Source: Mycobacteriaceae bacterium (GTDB lineage: Bacteria > Actinomycetota > Actinomycetes > Mycobacteriales > Mycobacteriaceae). From it: a DNA stretch of 5,837 bases. The DNA is taken from positions 1 through 5,837 of the forward strand of contig JAFAWC010000225.1 in NCBI GenBank assembly GCA_019242135.1. Direction: 5' to 3'. The position numbers and the translations under genes were made by a program. Below, piece after piece: positions 1-5,663 of the stretch. The stretch's first letter is position 1; each line of letters begins with the position of its first letter. A model generated the notes under the pieces. That model was not told the origin of the DNA. It searched no databases and was given only the letters and a program-made list of their open reading frames with translations.

Positions 1-1
1 C

Positions 2-1021
2 TATTTCACTGGGGCGCCGCAACTGTGGGTCACGGGCACCAGGCCCTTCGGTCCCATCTGCACCGTGGTGCGCGCCAGCCGACAGATCTATCTGAACAGC
101 ACCTGGGACGAAGGCATTCCCGAAGACATCCCGCATGGCCACCTCTACGGGCTGGCGTGGAACCCAATGACGCTGATCTCGGTGTTACGCGACATCGACG
201 GCGCGGCTAACGCCCGGAGGGTCGGAACAGACGCGCTGTCCCCGACTTTCGCGACATTGCTGCCGATCGCCTTTCCCAATGCCGAGTTGGTCGACGGAGA
301 ACGGGCGATGCGGGCAGCACGACGCGTCAAGACGCCCGAGGAGATTACCGTGATCCGTTCGGCGCTGCGCGTGGCCGAGGACGGTTTGGCGGTTGCGGTG
401 GCTGAGCTGCGGCCCGGTGTGTCCGAACAATCTCTCACGGGGGCGCTTTTGGAGGCGATGGCTGCCGGGGGTGTCAGCACTCCGGCGACCCAGGACGGGG
501 CGTGGGTGACGTCGCGGGAACATCCGTGGCGCAGGGCCACCGGTGATGGCCGAGTCGCCGACGGTAACTTGGTCGCGTTCGCGGCGGGCGTTCTGGCTGA
601 CGGCTATCTCGGCGAGATTGGGCGCACGTGGCCCGTCGGTGACGTCGACGCAGAGCCCGTCCGCAGACTGTATCGGCGATGGAACGAGCTGTGGGAGAGG
701 CTGATGGCGGCGTGCCAACCCGGTGCGGTCGCCGCCGATTTGCTCTCGGCCTACGAAGCGTCCGGTGAGCCACTGCCCCCGATGCCGGTCGCCCATGGCC
801 TGGGCCTTGGTTTCGACCCGCCTGTGGTGTCACCGGCGCTGCCGCGCACTGCCGCAGGGGAGCGGCTCAGCCCTGGAATGGTGCTGGCGGTCACCGGCTA
901 CACATTCTCCGAAGGAGTCGGGGCGGTCTTCGGCCGTGACGCGATCCTGATCTCCGACGACGGTCCTGAGGTGCTGACGTCCAGCCCCGCACCGATGAGC
1001 GCCCGCATCGGAACCCACTGA
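2..1021 (+). CDS. M24-family (creatinase / aminopeptidase P fold) protein, 5' truncated, degenerate metal site
   Basis: The reading frame is open from the left edge to TGA at 1019-1021 (339 codons visible). M24 proteins of this type are usually about 360-400 aa, so only a short N-terminal part should be missing. The C-terminal half has the pita-bread layout: a linker helix near 304-400 ending in a PEEI stretch, then the blocks VAFAAG (572-589), GEIGRTW (611-631), AHGLGLGFDPP (from 791), LSPGMVLAVTGY (up to 901) and a GRDAILI..DGPEVLT tail. In metal-dependent M24 enzymes the five ligands are Asp, Asp, His, Glu, Glu. Here I read Ala (581-583), Glu (614-616), His (794-796), Thr (893-895) and Arg (935-937). 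Only His is kept, plus one conservative Asp-to-Glu change. A dinuclear metallopeptidase is therefore unlikely. Creatinase is a known metal-free member of the fold, so a creatinase-like hydrolase or a non-catalytic protein are alternatives. It is the first visible gene of a + strand row and lies 10 bases before the crotonase gene. Fold assignment is solid; substrate is unknown. Confidence 0.85.
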   Translation, partial: YFTGAPQLWVTGTRPFGPICTVVRASRQIYLNSTWDEGIPEDIPHGHLYGLAWNPMTLISVLRDIDGAANARRVGTDALSPTFATLLPIAFPNAELVDGERAMRAARRVKTPEEITVIRSALRVAEDGLAVAVAELRPGVSEQSLTGALLEAMAAGGVSTPATQDGAWVTSREHPWRRATGDGRVADGNLVAFAAGVLADGYLGEIGRTWPVGDVDAEPVRRLYRRWNELWERLMAACQPGAVAADLLSAYEASGEPLPPMPVAHGLGLGFDPPVVSPALPRTAAGERLSPGMVLAVTGYTFSEGVGAVFGRDAILISDDGPEVLTSSPAPMSARIGTH

Positions 1022-1026
1022 AGGAG
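1021..1026 (+). promoter_or_regulatory. Ribosome binding site for the crotonase gene
   Basis: AAGGAG lies 5 bases before the ATG at 1032 and its first base is the last base of the preceding TGA stop. The overlap of stop codon and Shine-Dalgarno suggests that the two genes share one transcript and are translationally coupled. It also settles the start of the downstream gene. Confidence 0.85.
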
Positions 1027-1031
1027 CACGG

Positions 1032-1985
1032 ATGTCAAATAGACCCTCGCCTGAAGAAATCATCCTCTACGAAAAGGACCTGAATACCAAGATCGCCACG
1101 ATCACGTTCAACCGACCGGAGTTCCTAAACGCCCCGACCTCGGCTGCGCGGCTGCGATACGCGGATCTGCTGCGCGCCGCCACCGTCGACAACGACGTCA
1201 AAGTCGTGGTGATCCGCGGCGTCGGGGACGACTTCGGCAGCGGTGCTGACCTGCCGGAGTTCATGGAGGGCAACGATTCTCCCGAACTGCGCCTCGCTGA
1301 ACTGCGCCTCGAGGATGACGGCGTCGGCGACGTCACCTATCCGCCCAAGGGTTCCTTCCGTCACGGCGCAACGATCAGCGCGTGGTATGCGAACGTGCAG
1401 GCCGGCAACAGGCCGTTGCAGGAACTCAAGAAGATCAGCATTGTCGAGACGAAGGGTTACTGCTACGGCTGGCACTTCTACCAAGCGGCCGATGCCGATC
1501 TCGTCATTTCTTCCGACGATGCGCTGTTCGGCCACCCGTCTTTCCGCTATTACGGCTGGGGTCCGCGTATGTGGACCTGGGTGCAGACCATGGGATTGCG
1601 CAAGTTCCAGGAAATGGTATTCACTGGGCGGCCTTTCACCGCCGAGGAGATGTACCAGTGCAACTTCCTCAACAAGGTGGTTTCACGCGATCAGCTTGAG
1701 GCGGAGGTCGACAAATATGCGTTGGCCTGCGCCCGCAACCGCCCGACCGACACTATCTTCCAGCAGAAGGTCTTCTTCGAGGTCGTGAAGCAGTATCAGG
1801 GCGAGTACATGGGCAGTTTGCTCGCCGCGTTCTTCGAATCGATGGGCGGACACATCCAGCACGACCAGGATGACTTGAACATGCATGATGCCATCGATAG
1901 CGGGCTGGCCGGCGCGGTCAACGCCAACGACAGCAGATTTCCACCGGAGTTCCGGTTGAGCAAATCCAACCGCAAAAAGGACTAG
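1032..1985 (+). CDS. Crotonase-superfamily protein (enoyl-CoA hydratase/isomerase-like) with non-canonical active site
   Basis: A 317-aa protein of the crotonase fold, acting on acyl-CoA thioesters in the cytoplasm. Visible landmarks: the N-terminal strand ATITFNRPEFLNA (22-34), the first oxyanion-hole block FGSGADLPEF (68-77), the second block KGYCYGWHFYQAADADLVIS (141-160), FGHPSF (166-171) and the typical FTGRPFTAEEM..NFLNKVV segment (197-217). Counting against rat mitochondrial enoyl-CoA hydratase, the catalytic Glu144 corresponds to Tyr150 and Glu164 to Ser170, with the 20-residue spacing preserved. Simple hydratase chemistry is therefore unlikely. The distance between the two oxyanion blocks is about 70 residues instead of about 43. 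The extra segment (roughly 80-128) includes a duplicated ELRL motif. The C-terminus is also long and ends in a basic tail (FRLSKSNRKKD). An aromatic- and Arg-rich stretch, FRYYGWGPRMWTW (171-183), follows the second catalytic position and may line a novel pocket. ATG start is supported by the AAGGAG at 1021. Likely co-transcribed with its neighbours on both sides. Reaction unknown. Confidence 0.9.
   Translation: MSNRPSPEEIILYEKDLNTKIATITFNRPEFLNAPTSAARLRYADLLRAATVDNDVKVVVIRGVGDDFGSGADLPEFMEGNDSPELRLAELRLEDDGVGDVTYPPKGSFRHGATISAWYANVQAGNRPLQELKKISIVETKGYCYGWHFYQAADADLVISSDDALFGHPSFRYYGWGPRMWTWVQTMGLRKFQEMVFTGRPFTAEEMYQCNFLNKVVSRDQLEAEVDKYALACARNRPTDTIFQQKVFFEVVKQYQGEYMGSLLAAFFESMGGHIQHDQDDLNMHDAIDSGLAGAVNANDSRFPPEFRLSKSNRKKD
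1284..1313 (+). repeat. In-frame 15-bp tandem duplication inside the crotonase insertion
   Basis: Two adjacent 15-base units (1284-1298 and 1299-1313) share GAACTGCGCCTCG and differ only in the last two bases. They encode ELRLA-ELRLE, residues 85-94. The duplication lies in the extra segment that separates the two oxyanion-hole blocks, where a length change would be tolerated. Confidence 0.8.
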
Positions 1986-2101
1986 CCGCGCACGTGAGGA
2001 GCGAAAAGTCACCCGCGCACGTGAGGAGCGAAAACAAAGCCGCGGACGTGAGGAGCGAAAACAACGCCGTGGACGTGAGGAGCGAAAACAACGCCGTGGA
2101 A
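1985..2101 (+). repeat. 27-bp tandem repeat array at the gene junction, four copies plus a partial one
   Basis: Full copies start at 1994, 2021, 2048 and 2075, each opening GTGAGGAGCGAAAA. A 9-base partial copy (GCCGCGCAC) precedes them at 1985-1993 and touches the last base of the upstream TAG stop. Copies 3 and 4 are identical except for the final base, so the array expanded recently at its 3' end; copy 1 is the most diverged. Each unit holds a GTG and an AGGAG Shine-Dalgarno-like core. Copies 3 and 4 also have a second in-frame GTG (2069, 2096) where copies 1 and 2 have GCG. If translated, the array reads as a nine-residue repeat of the type VRSENNAVD. The rare AGG arginine codon in every copy suggests that the sequence was not originally selected as coding. 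Because 27 is a multiple of 3, copy-number change would not shift the frame. Confidence 0.95.
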
Positions 2102-4516
2102 CCGCTCACCGGGTACGTCGTCGTCGACTTCTCCACCGGAATCGCGGGCGCCTACTGCACGAAGATACTCGCCGACGGGGGTGCGCAGGTCATCAAAGTC
2201 GAGCCGCCGCAGGGTGATCGGCTGCGCAGGTGGTCGGCTTCGGGCGCGCAGATCCCGCCGGACGGCGACGGAGCGTTATTCAGCTTCTTGTCCGGTTCCA
2301 AACACAGCGTCGTCGCCGACCCGCACAACGGCGACGACGTCGCGTTCGTCGAAGGCCTGCTCTGCGGTGCCGACGCGGCGGTATGGTCGCGGGGCTCGGA
2401 ATTGGCGGAGCACCACTCGTTCGCGCCGACAGAGATTCACCGCGTCCATCCGGAGCTCACCGTCACGTCGATTACGCCATTCGGTCTGACCGGACCGTGG
2501 CGAGACAATCCCGCGACCGAGTTTACGTTGCAGGCCTGGTCGGGCGGCATCGTCGGCCTTGGTCGCGGCGCCCCCGACCGTGCGCCGGTGTTCGTCGGCG
2601 GGCAGGTGGGGGACTGGCTCAGCGGTGCCTACGCCGCGGCGGCCACCCTGATTTCGCGCGCCGCCGGTGCCGGCGAACTCGTCGACCTGTCGATGCTTGA
2701 GGCGCACATCATGGGACTTACGTACTATCCCGTCACCTATTTCGAGATGCTCGGCCGGCCATGGCGCGACGCTCGCCGGCTGACCGTACCCGGTATCGCC
2801 CACGCCAAGGACGGTTTGGTGGATCTCGGGTGCGGCACCGCGCAGCAGTGGTTCGATCTGTGCGCGATGATCGGCCACCAGGAGTGGATCGACGAGGATT
2901 CGCCGCTGTCGATCACCGAGCAGGCCAACGAGAAGGCTGCGGAGATCTATGAGTGGGTCAGCGCCCAGACCGTCGATGACATCCGCGAACTGGCGACAGC
3001 GTTTCGGATCCCGAACGCCCCGGTTGCCAACGGCGCCAACATTGCCCGCCTGGAGCAGTTCGTCGAGCGCCGGTCGTTCGTGACCAACCCCGATGGTGGA
3101 TTTCTGCAGCCGGTGCCACCGTACCGGATGCATCCGGCGAAACTTCGAGCGCCGGCACCGGCACCCCGGCTCGGCGAGCACACTCAGCTTTACCGGCGTG
3201 ACAGCGGCGATGGTCGCGAATCCACCCGAACGACAACCCGAACGACAACCGGAAACAGTGTCTCAGCAACGGCTGGCCTGCCGTTGAGCGGGTTACGGGT
3301 CGTGGACATGACGACGTTCTGGGCGGGTCCGAGCTGCACCCACATGCTGGCGCTGCTCGGCGCCGACGTCATTCACATCGAATCCACCCGCAAACCAGAC
3401 GGCACCCGGCTCATCGCCGGGATACCGGTGACCGAAGAGCAGTGGTGGGAGAAGTCGCCGATCTTCTCCGGGCTCAATACCAACAAAAAGGGCTTGACCC
3501 TCGATCTGCAGACCCCACAGGGACGCGCAATCCTGAGCCGGTTCATCACCACATGCGACGTCATCGTCGAGAACTTCACTCCCCGAGTGCTCGACCAGAT
3601 TGGCCTCGATGTCGCGGCTGTCCGCGCACTGAAGTCCGATGTGATTCTGGTGCGGATGCCGGGTTTCGGGCTAACCGGACCGTGGCGCGACAATCCCGCG
3701 TTCGCTTATGCCATCGAGGCGGCGGCCGGTGTGAGCTGGCTGACCGGCTATCCCGACCGAAATCCGTACGAGCCGTATTCGGTTGGCGACCCGAATGCCG
3801 GTGTGCACGCTCTCAATGGTCTTCTGCTGGCACTCGAACACCGCCGGCGCACCGGCGAGGGTTCGCTCGTGGAAGCCGCCATGGTCGATGCCGCGCTCAG
3901 CATCGCAGCCGAGCAGGTCATCGAGTACTCCGCGTACGGCACGTTGCTTGAGCGGTGCGGGAACCGGGGACCGGCGGCCGCACCGCAAAACCTCTATCAG
4001 ACCAACGAGATTGACGAGTTCGGCCGCGATGACTCCTGGGTGGCGATCGCGATCGCCGACGACGACCAATGGCGGGCCCTGCGTGCGGCACTGGGCAATC
4101 CGGCCTGGGCCATGAGCTCGGACCTGACCACCGCCGACGGGCGGCGAGAACATCACGACCTCATCGACAAGCATCTGTCCGCGTGGTGCCGAGAGCAAAC
4201 CGGCGACCAGATCGTTGCGTGCCTGTGGACTGCGCGGGTGCCGGTCGCCAAGGTGATGCAGCCGCACCGCCAGACGGAGCTGCCCCAACTCGGCTTCCGC
4301 GGATTCTTCGAAGACGTCGCCCACCCGGTGAATCCGGTTACGCCGCACAGCACATTGCCGATGAGATTTTCCGGTGGTCCCCAGCGGTTCCATCGCGCCT
4401 CCGCACCGCTGCTCGGGCAGCACAACTGCGAACTGCTCACCGAAATCGGCTTCACAACAACTGAAATCGAACAGCTGGAGGCCGACGGTGTCATCGGCTC
4501 GGTGCCGCGAACGTAA
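1994..4516 (+). CDS. Two-domain class III (CaiB/BaiF) CoA-transferase
   Basis: Up to 840 aa. Class III CoA-transferases move CoA between carboxylic acids through an aspartyl anhydride/thioester intermediate. Two CaiB domains are fused in tandem. Domain 1 (about 36-400) starts PLTGYVVVDFSTGIAGAY; domain 2 (about 429-828) starts LPLSGLRVVDMTTFWAGPS; a low-complexity linker (TRTTTRTTTG, 411-420) joins them. Both contain FGLTGPWRDNPA (163-174 and 558-569). Domain 2 has the full motif set: NTNKKGLTLDL (from 495), VENF (525-528) and VEAAMVDA with the catalytic Asp at 632. Domain 1 has VDLSMLEA, so Glu236 stands at the nucleophile position. Its NxNK and VENF motifs are also replaced (SGSKHS, VWSRGS), so domain 1 is probably structural. 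Start is uncertain. GTG 1994 opens the frame, with AAGGA at 1977-1981, but family homology begins only after GTG 2096 (806 aa), 13 bases behind the AGGAG of the last repeat. GTGs at 2021, 2048, 2069 and 2075 are also in frame. Substrate unknown; two-domain relatives include the DMSP enzyme DddD. Confidence 0.92.
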   Translation: MRSEKSPAHVRSENKAADVRSENNAVDVRSENNAVEPLTGYVVVDFSTGIAGAYCTKILADGGAQVIKVEPPQGDRLRRWSASGAQIPPDGDGALFSFLSGSKHSVVADPHNGDDVAFVEGLLCGADAAVWSRGSELAEHHSFAPTEIHRVHPELTVTSITPFGLTGPWRDNPATEFTLQAWSGGIVGLGRGAPDRAPVFVGGQVGDWLSGAYAAAATLISRAAGAGELVDLSMLEAHIMGLTYYPVTYFEMLGRPWRDARRLTVPGIAHAKDGLVDLGCGTAQQWFDLCAMIGHQEWIDEDSPLSITEQANEKAAEIYEWVSAQTVDDIRELATAFRIPNAPVANGANIARLEQFVERRSFVTNPDGGFLQPVPPYRMHPAKLRAPAPAPRLGEHTQLYRRDSGDGRESTRTTTRTTTGNSVSATAGLPLSGLRVVDMTTFWAGPSCTHMLALLGADVIHIESTRKPDGTRLIAGIPVTEEQWWEKSPIFSGLNTNKKGLTLDLQTPQGRAILSRFITTCDVIVENFTPRVLDQIGLDVAAVRALKSDVILVRMPGFGLTGPWRDNPAFAYAIEAAAGVSWLTGYPDRNPYEPYSVGDPNAGVHALNGLLLALEHRRRTGEGSLVEAAMVDAALSIAAEQVIEYSAYGTLLERCGNRGPAAAPQNLYQTNEIDEFGRDDSWVAIAIADDDQWRALRAALGNPAWAMSSDLTTADGRREHHDLIDKHLSAWCREQTGDQIVACLWTARVPVAKVMQPHRQTELPQLGFRGFFEDVAHPVNPVTPHSTLPMRFSGGPQRFHRASAPLLGQHNCELLTEIGFTTTEIEQLEADGVIGSVPRT
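2480..2515 (+). repeat. Interdomain direct repeat, copy 1 (36 bp)
   Basis: This 36-base block recurs at 3665-3700 with 33 of 36 bases the same by my alignment. It encodes the FGLTGPWRDNPA motif of the first CaiB domain. The GPxxxxPA part of the motif is conserved across class III CoA-transferases, but identity of the two domains elsewhere is much lower. Confidence 0.85.
3225..3250 (+). repeat. 12-bp tandem repeat in the interdomain linker
   Basis: Two perfect copies of CCCGAACGACAA (3225-3236 and 3237-3248) are followed by the first two bases of a third. In frame they give TRTTTRTTTG (residues 411-420). This marks the flexible junction between the two CoA-transferase domains and is probably a slippage product. 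Confidence 0.9.
3665..3700 (+). repeat. Interdomain direct repeat, copy 2 (36 bp)
   Basis: Partner of the block at 2480-2515, with three differences. It encodes the same FGLTGPWRDNPA motif in the second, probably active, CaiB domain. Confidence 0.85.
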
Positions 4517-4517
4517 T

Positions 4518-5585
4518 TCAGGGTTTCGTGCTGTCCACCGGTTCGCCCAACCGGGCACGGATCGCGCCCCACGGGTCGGCGTACGTCGCGGCCGATTTGT
4601 AGTAGGCCCCTTGACGTTTCACATAGGCCCGGGCGAAGGGAACCAGCAGCCGCATCGGGTAACGACGCCAGCCGGTAGCCGCGTGCATCTCGGCGACCAT
4701 CTCGGGCAGGGAATGGTTTTGGAACCCCAGCGCCTCCTGTGCCCTGGCGGCGTCCATCCAATCGGTGACGAACCAGTCGTCGTCGCTGTCCGGATCGCCG
4801 GGTCGGCCGGGCGGCAGAACGCCGGGCAGTCCTCGGGCGGCGGCGAGCAGCGGGCCGATCTCACCCTGCCGGAGCTTGTGCGAGTCGTCGCCGGCGATCA
4901 ACAGAATCTCGCCCACCACGTCGGCCGTGGTGGCATTCGCGAACGCCGTTGCCACGTCGCGGACGTCGACGCTGTGCAGGCGACCGTCGGAGGGCAGTGC
5001 GCTCTCGAAGAACAGTGCGTCACTGGTGAACGGGATCGCCTTCGGGTCGACAGACAGCACGCCCCCGAGCCGCAGCACCACCCACGGCAGCTTCGACGCG
5101 CGTACCAGTTCTTCGGCCTCGAGCTTGGTGCCGCTGTACAGATCGACCGCCCGCGGCGGGGTCTGAGCGGTCACCGGGCCGCTGCCGCGATGCGGATTGC
5201 GCGACCCGTAGACCGCGTTGCTGGAGGCCTGCACGAACCGCGGAGGAACCGGCTGCGCCTCGGCGGCCGCTACCAGCATCGCGGTGGCCTCCACGTTCAC
5301 CTTGCGGGCCCGTTTGGGATTGCGGTAGATCGGCGGTGGTATCAGCGCGGCCAGGTGGACGATCGCGCCTGGCGATACCTCCGACAGCAGCCCATCCACG
5401 TCCGCCGGGTTGGTCAAATCAGCCCACCGCACCTGCGCTCCAGCGGGCAGCCGTTGTGCCTTCTTTCGATTCGCCGGGGTGTCGAGATCGGCGACGACGA
5501 CCCGGCGGCCGCCGGCCGCCAGGCGCTTCACGGTCTCCGAACCGACCAGGCCCAGTCCGCCCGTGACCAGCACCGTTTCGGACAT
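4518..5585 (-). CDS. NAD(P)-dependent epimerase/dehydratase-like extended SDR
   Basis: A 355-aa extended short-chain dehydrogenase/reductase, a cytosolic oxidoreductase, epimerase or dehydratase using NAD(P). The Rossmann nucleotide loop is TGGLGLVG (8-15). The acidic stretch VADLD (31-35) after the second strand points to NAD rather than NADP, and WADLTN (54-59) is the adenine-contact position. VHLAAL (76-81) stands where extended SDRs have the NAA-like turn. The catalytic set is Ser122 in ASSNAVYG and Y150-SGT-K154. The C-terminal part contains RPGDPDSDDDWFVTDWMDAARAQEALGF, where a substrate domain would lie. I chose the ATG at 5585, giving MSETVLVTGG, because the Rossmann strand starts there and a GGGAGGG lies just before it. 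An ATG at 5630 would add 15 residues without a visible ribosome binding site and would use up most of the divergent promoter region. The stop is one base from the stop of the convergent CoA-transferase gene. Specific substrate (sugar nucleotide, sterol or lipid) cannot be told. Confidence 0.88.
   Translation of the reverse strand: MSETVLVTGGLGLVGSETVKRLAAGGRRVVVADLDTPANRKKAQRLPAGAQVRWADLTNPADVDGLLSEVSPGAIVHLAALIPPPIYRNPKRARKVNVEATAMLVAAAEAQPVPPRFVQASSNAVYGSRNPHRGSGPVTAQTPPRAVDLYSGTKLEAEELVRASKLPWVVLRLGGVLSVDPKAIPFTSDALFFESALPSDGRLHSVDVRDVATAFANATTADVVGEILLIAGDDSHKLRQGEIGPLLAAARGLPGVLPPGRPGDPDSDDDWFVTDWMDAARAQEALGFQNHSLPEMVAEMHAATGWRRYPMRLLVPFARAYVKRQGAYYKSAATYADPWGAIRARLGEPVDSTKP
4538..4554. 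terminator. Possible bidirectional hairpin at the convergent gene ends
   Basis: CCGGTT (4538-4543) and AACCGG (4549-4554) form a perfect 6-bp stem with a 5-base loop, starting 21 bases after the CoA-transferase stop, within the last codons of the SDR gene. There is no T-tract on either side and the stem is short, so it is only a candidate for slowing colliding transcription. It may be chance in GC-rich DNA. Confidence 0.25.
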
Positions 5586-5587
5586 GT

Positions 5588-5594
5588 CCCTCCC
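5588..5594 (-). promoter_or_regulatory. Ribosome binding site supporting the SDR start at 5585
   Basis: On the minus strand GGGAGGG is followed by two bases (AC) and then ATG. The spacing is tight, but it is the only purine-rich site near any candidate start, and it favours ATG 5585 over the upstream ATG at 5630. Confidence 0.55.
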
Positions 5595-5650
5595 GGCGGT
5601 TATGTCATTCTCTATTTCGGAGAGTACCATATCCGCTAGTCAGACCCGGG

Positions 5651-5657
5651 AAGGAGG
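5651..5657 (+). promoter_or_regulatory. Strong ribosome binding site for the acyltransferase
   Basis: AAGGAGG, a near-ideal match to the 16S anti-Shine-Dalgarno, lies 6 bases before the ATG at 5664 and fixes the start of a gene that has only 58 codons in the window. Confidence 0.88.
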
Positions 5658-5663
5658 ACGACG

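Larger units (their letters stand above)
5586..5663. promoter_or_regulatory. Divergent intergenic promoter region between SDR and acyltransferase genes
   Basis: These 78 bases separate two divergent genes and must hold or overlap both start signals if neither is read from further away. The centre is clearly more AT-rich than its flanks (5601-5635). For the + strand, TACCAT at 5625-5630 fits the actinobacterial -10 pattern TANNNT and would give a leader of about 27 bases. On the minus strand, TATGGT (5632 down to 5627) also fits. An imperfect inverted repeat, CTCT-7-AGAG (5610-5624), lies beside them and could be a small operator. All single-site calls are weak; the divergent layout itself is firm. 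Confidence 0.45.

Noticed and set aside
1985..2101. CRISPR array
   Set aside because: Units are contiguous 27-bp tandem copies without unique spacers and lie at a coding start.
1918..2136. Minus-strand open frame over the 27-bp array giving a repeated FSLLTS-type peptide
   Set aside because: It is the complement of the repeat array and spans the end of one plus-strand gene and the start of the next. It has no ribosome binding site and no homology I recognise.
2276..3181. 301-codon minus-strand open frame inside the CoA-transferase gene
   Set aside because: Typical GC-rich antisense shadow: the plus frame carries clear CaiB motifs, while this frame gives an Arg/Gly-rich composition without domains.
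2..4516. DMSP degradation locus (DddP is M24, DddD is a two-domain CaiB enzyme)
   Set aside because: The M24 protein lacks the metal ligands that DddP uses, and didomain CaiB architecture alone does not define DddD. No transporter or alcohol dehydrogenase of that pathway is visible. Kept only as an architectural analogy.
3671..4558. 295-codon minus-strand open frame under the second CaiB domain
   Set aside because: Antisense shadow of a strongly supported plus-strand domain with catalytic Asp632; no family resemblance.
5586..5630. Upstream ATG at 5630 as start of the SDR gene
   Set aside because: The extra 15 residues precede the Rossmann strand without conserved features and lack a ribosome binding site; ATG 5585 has GGGAGGG just before it.
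4374..5639. 421-codon plus-strand open frame opposite the SDR gene
   Set aside because: The minus-strand frame has the TGGLGLVG loop and the YxxxK pair. The plus frame is His/Arg/Gly-rich, has no domain and starts inside the CoA-transferase gene.
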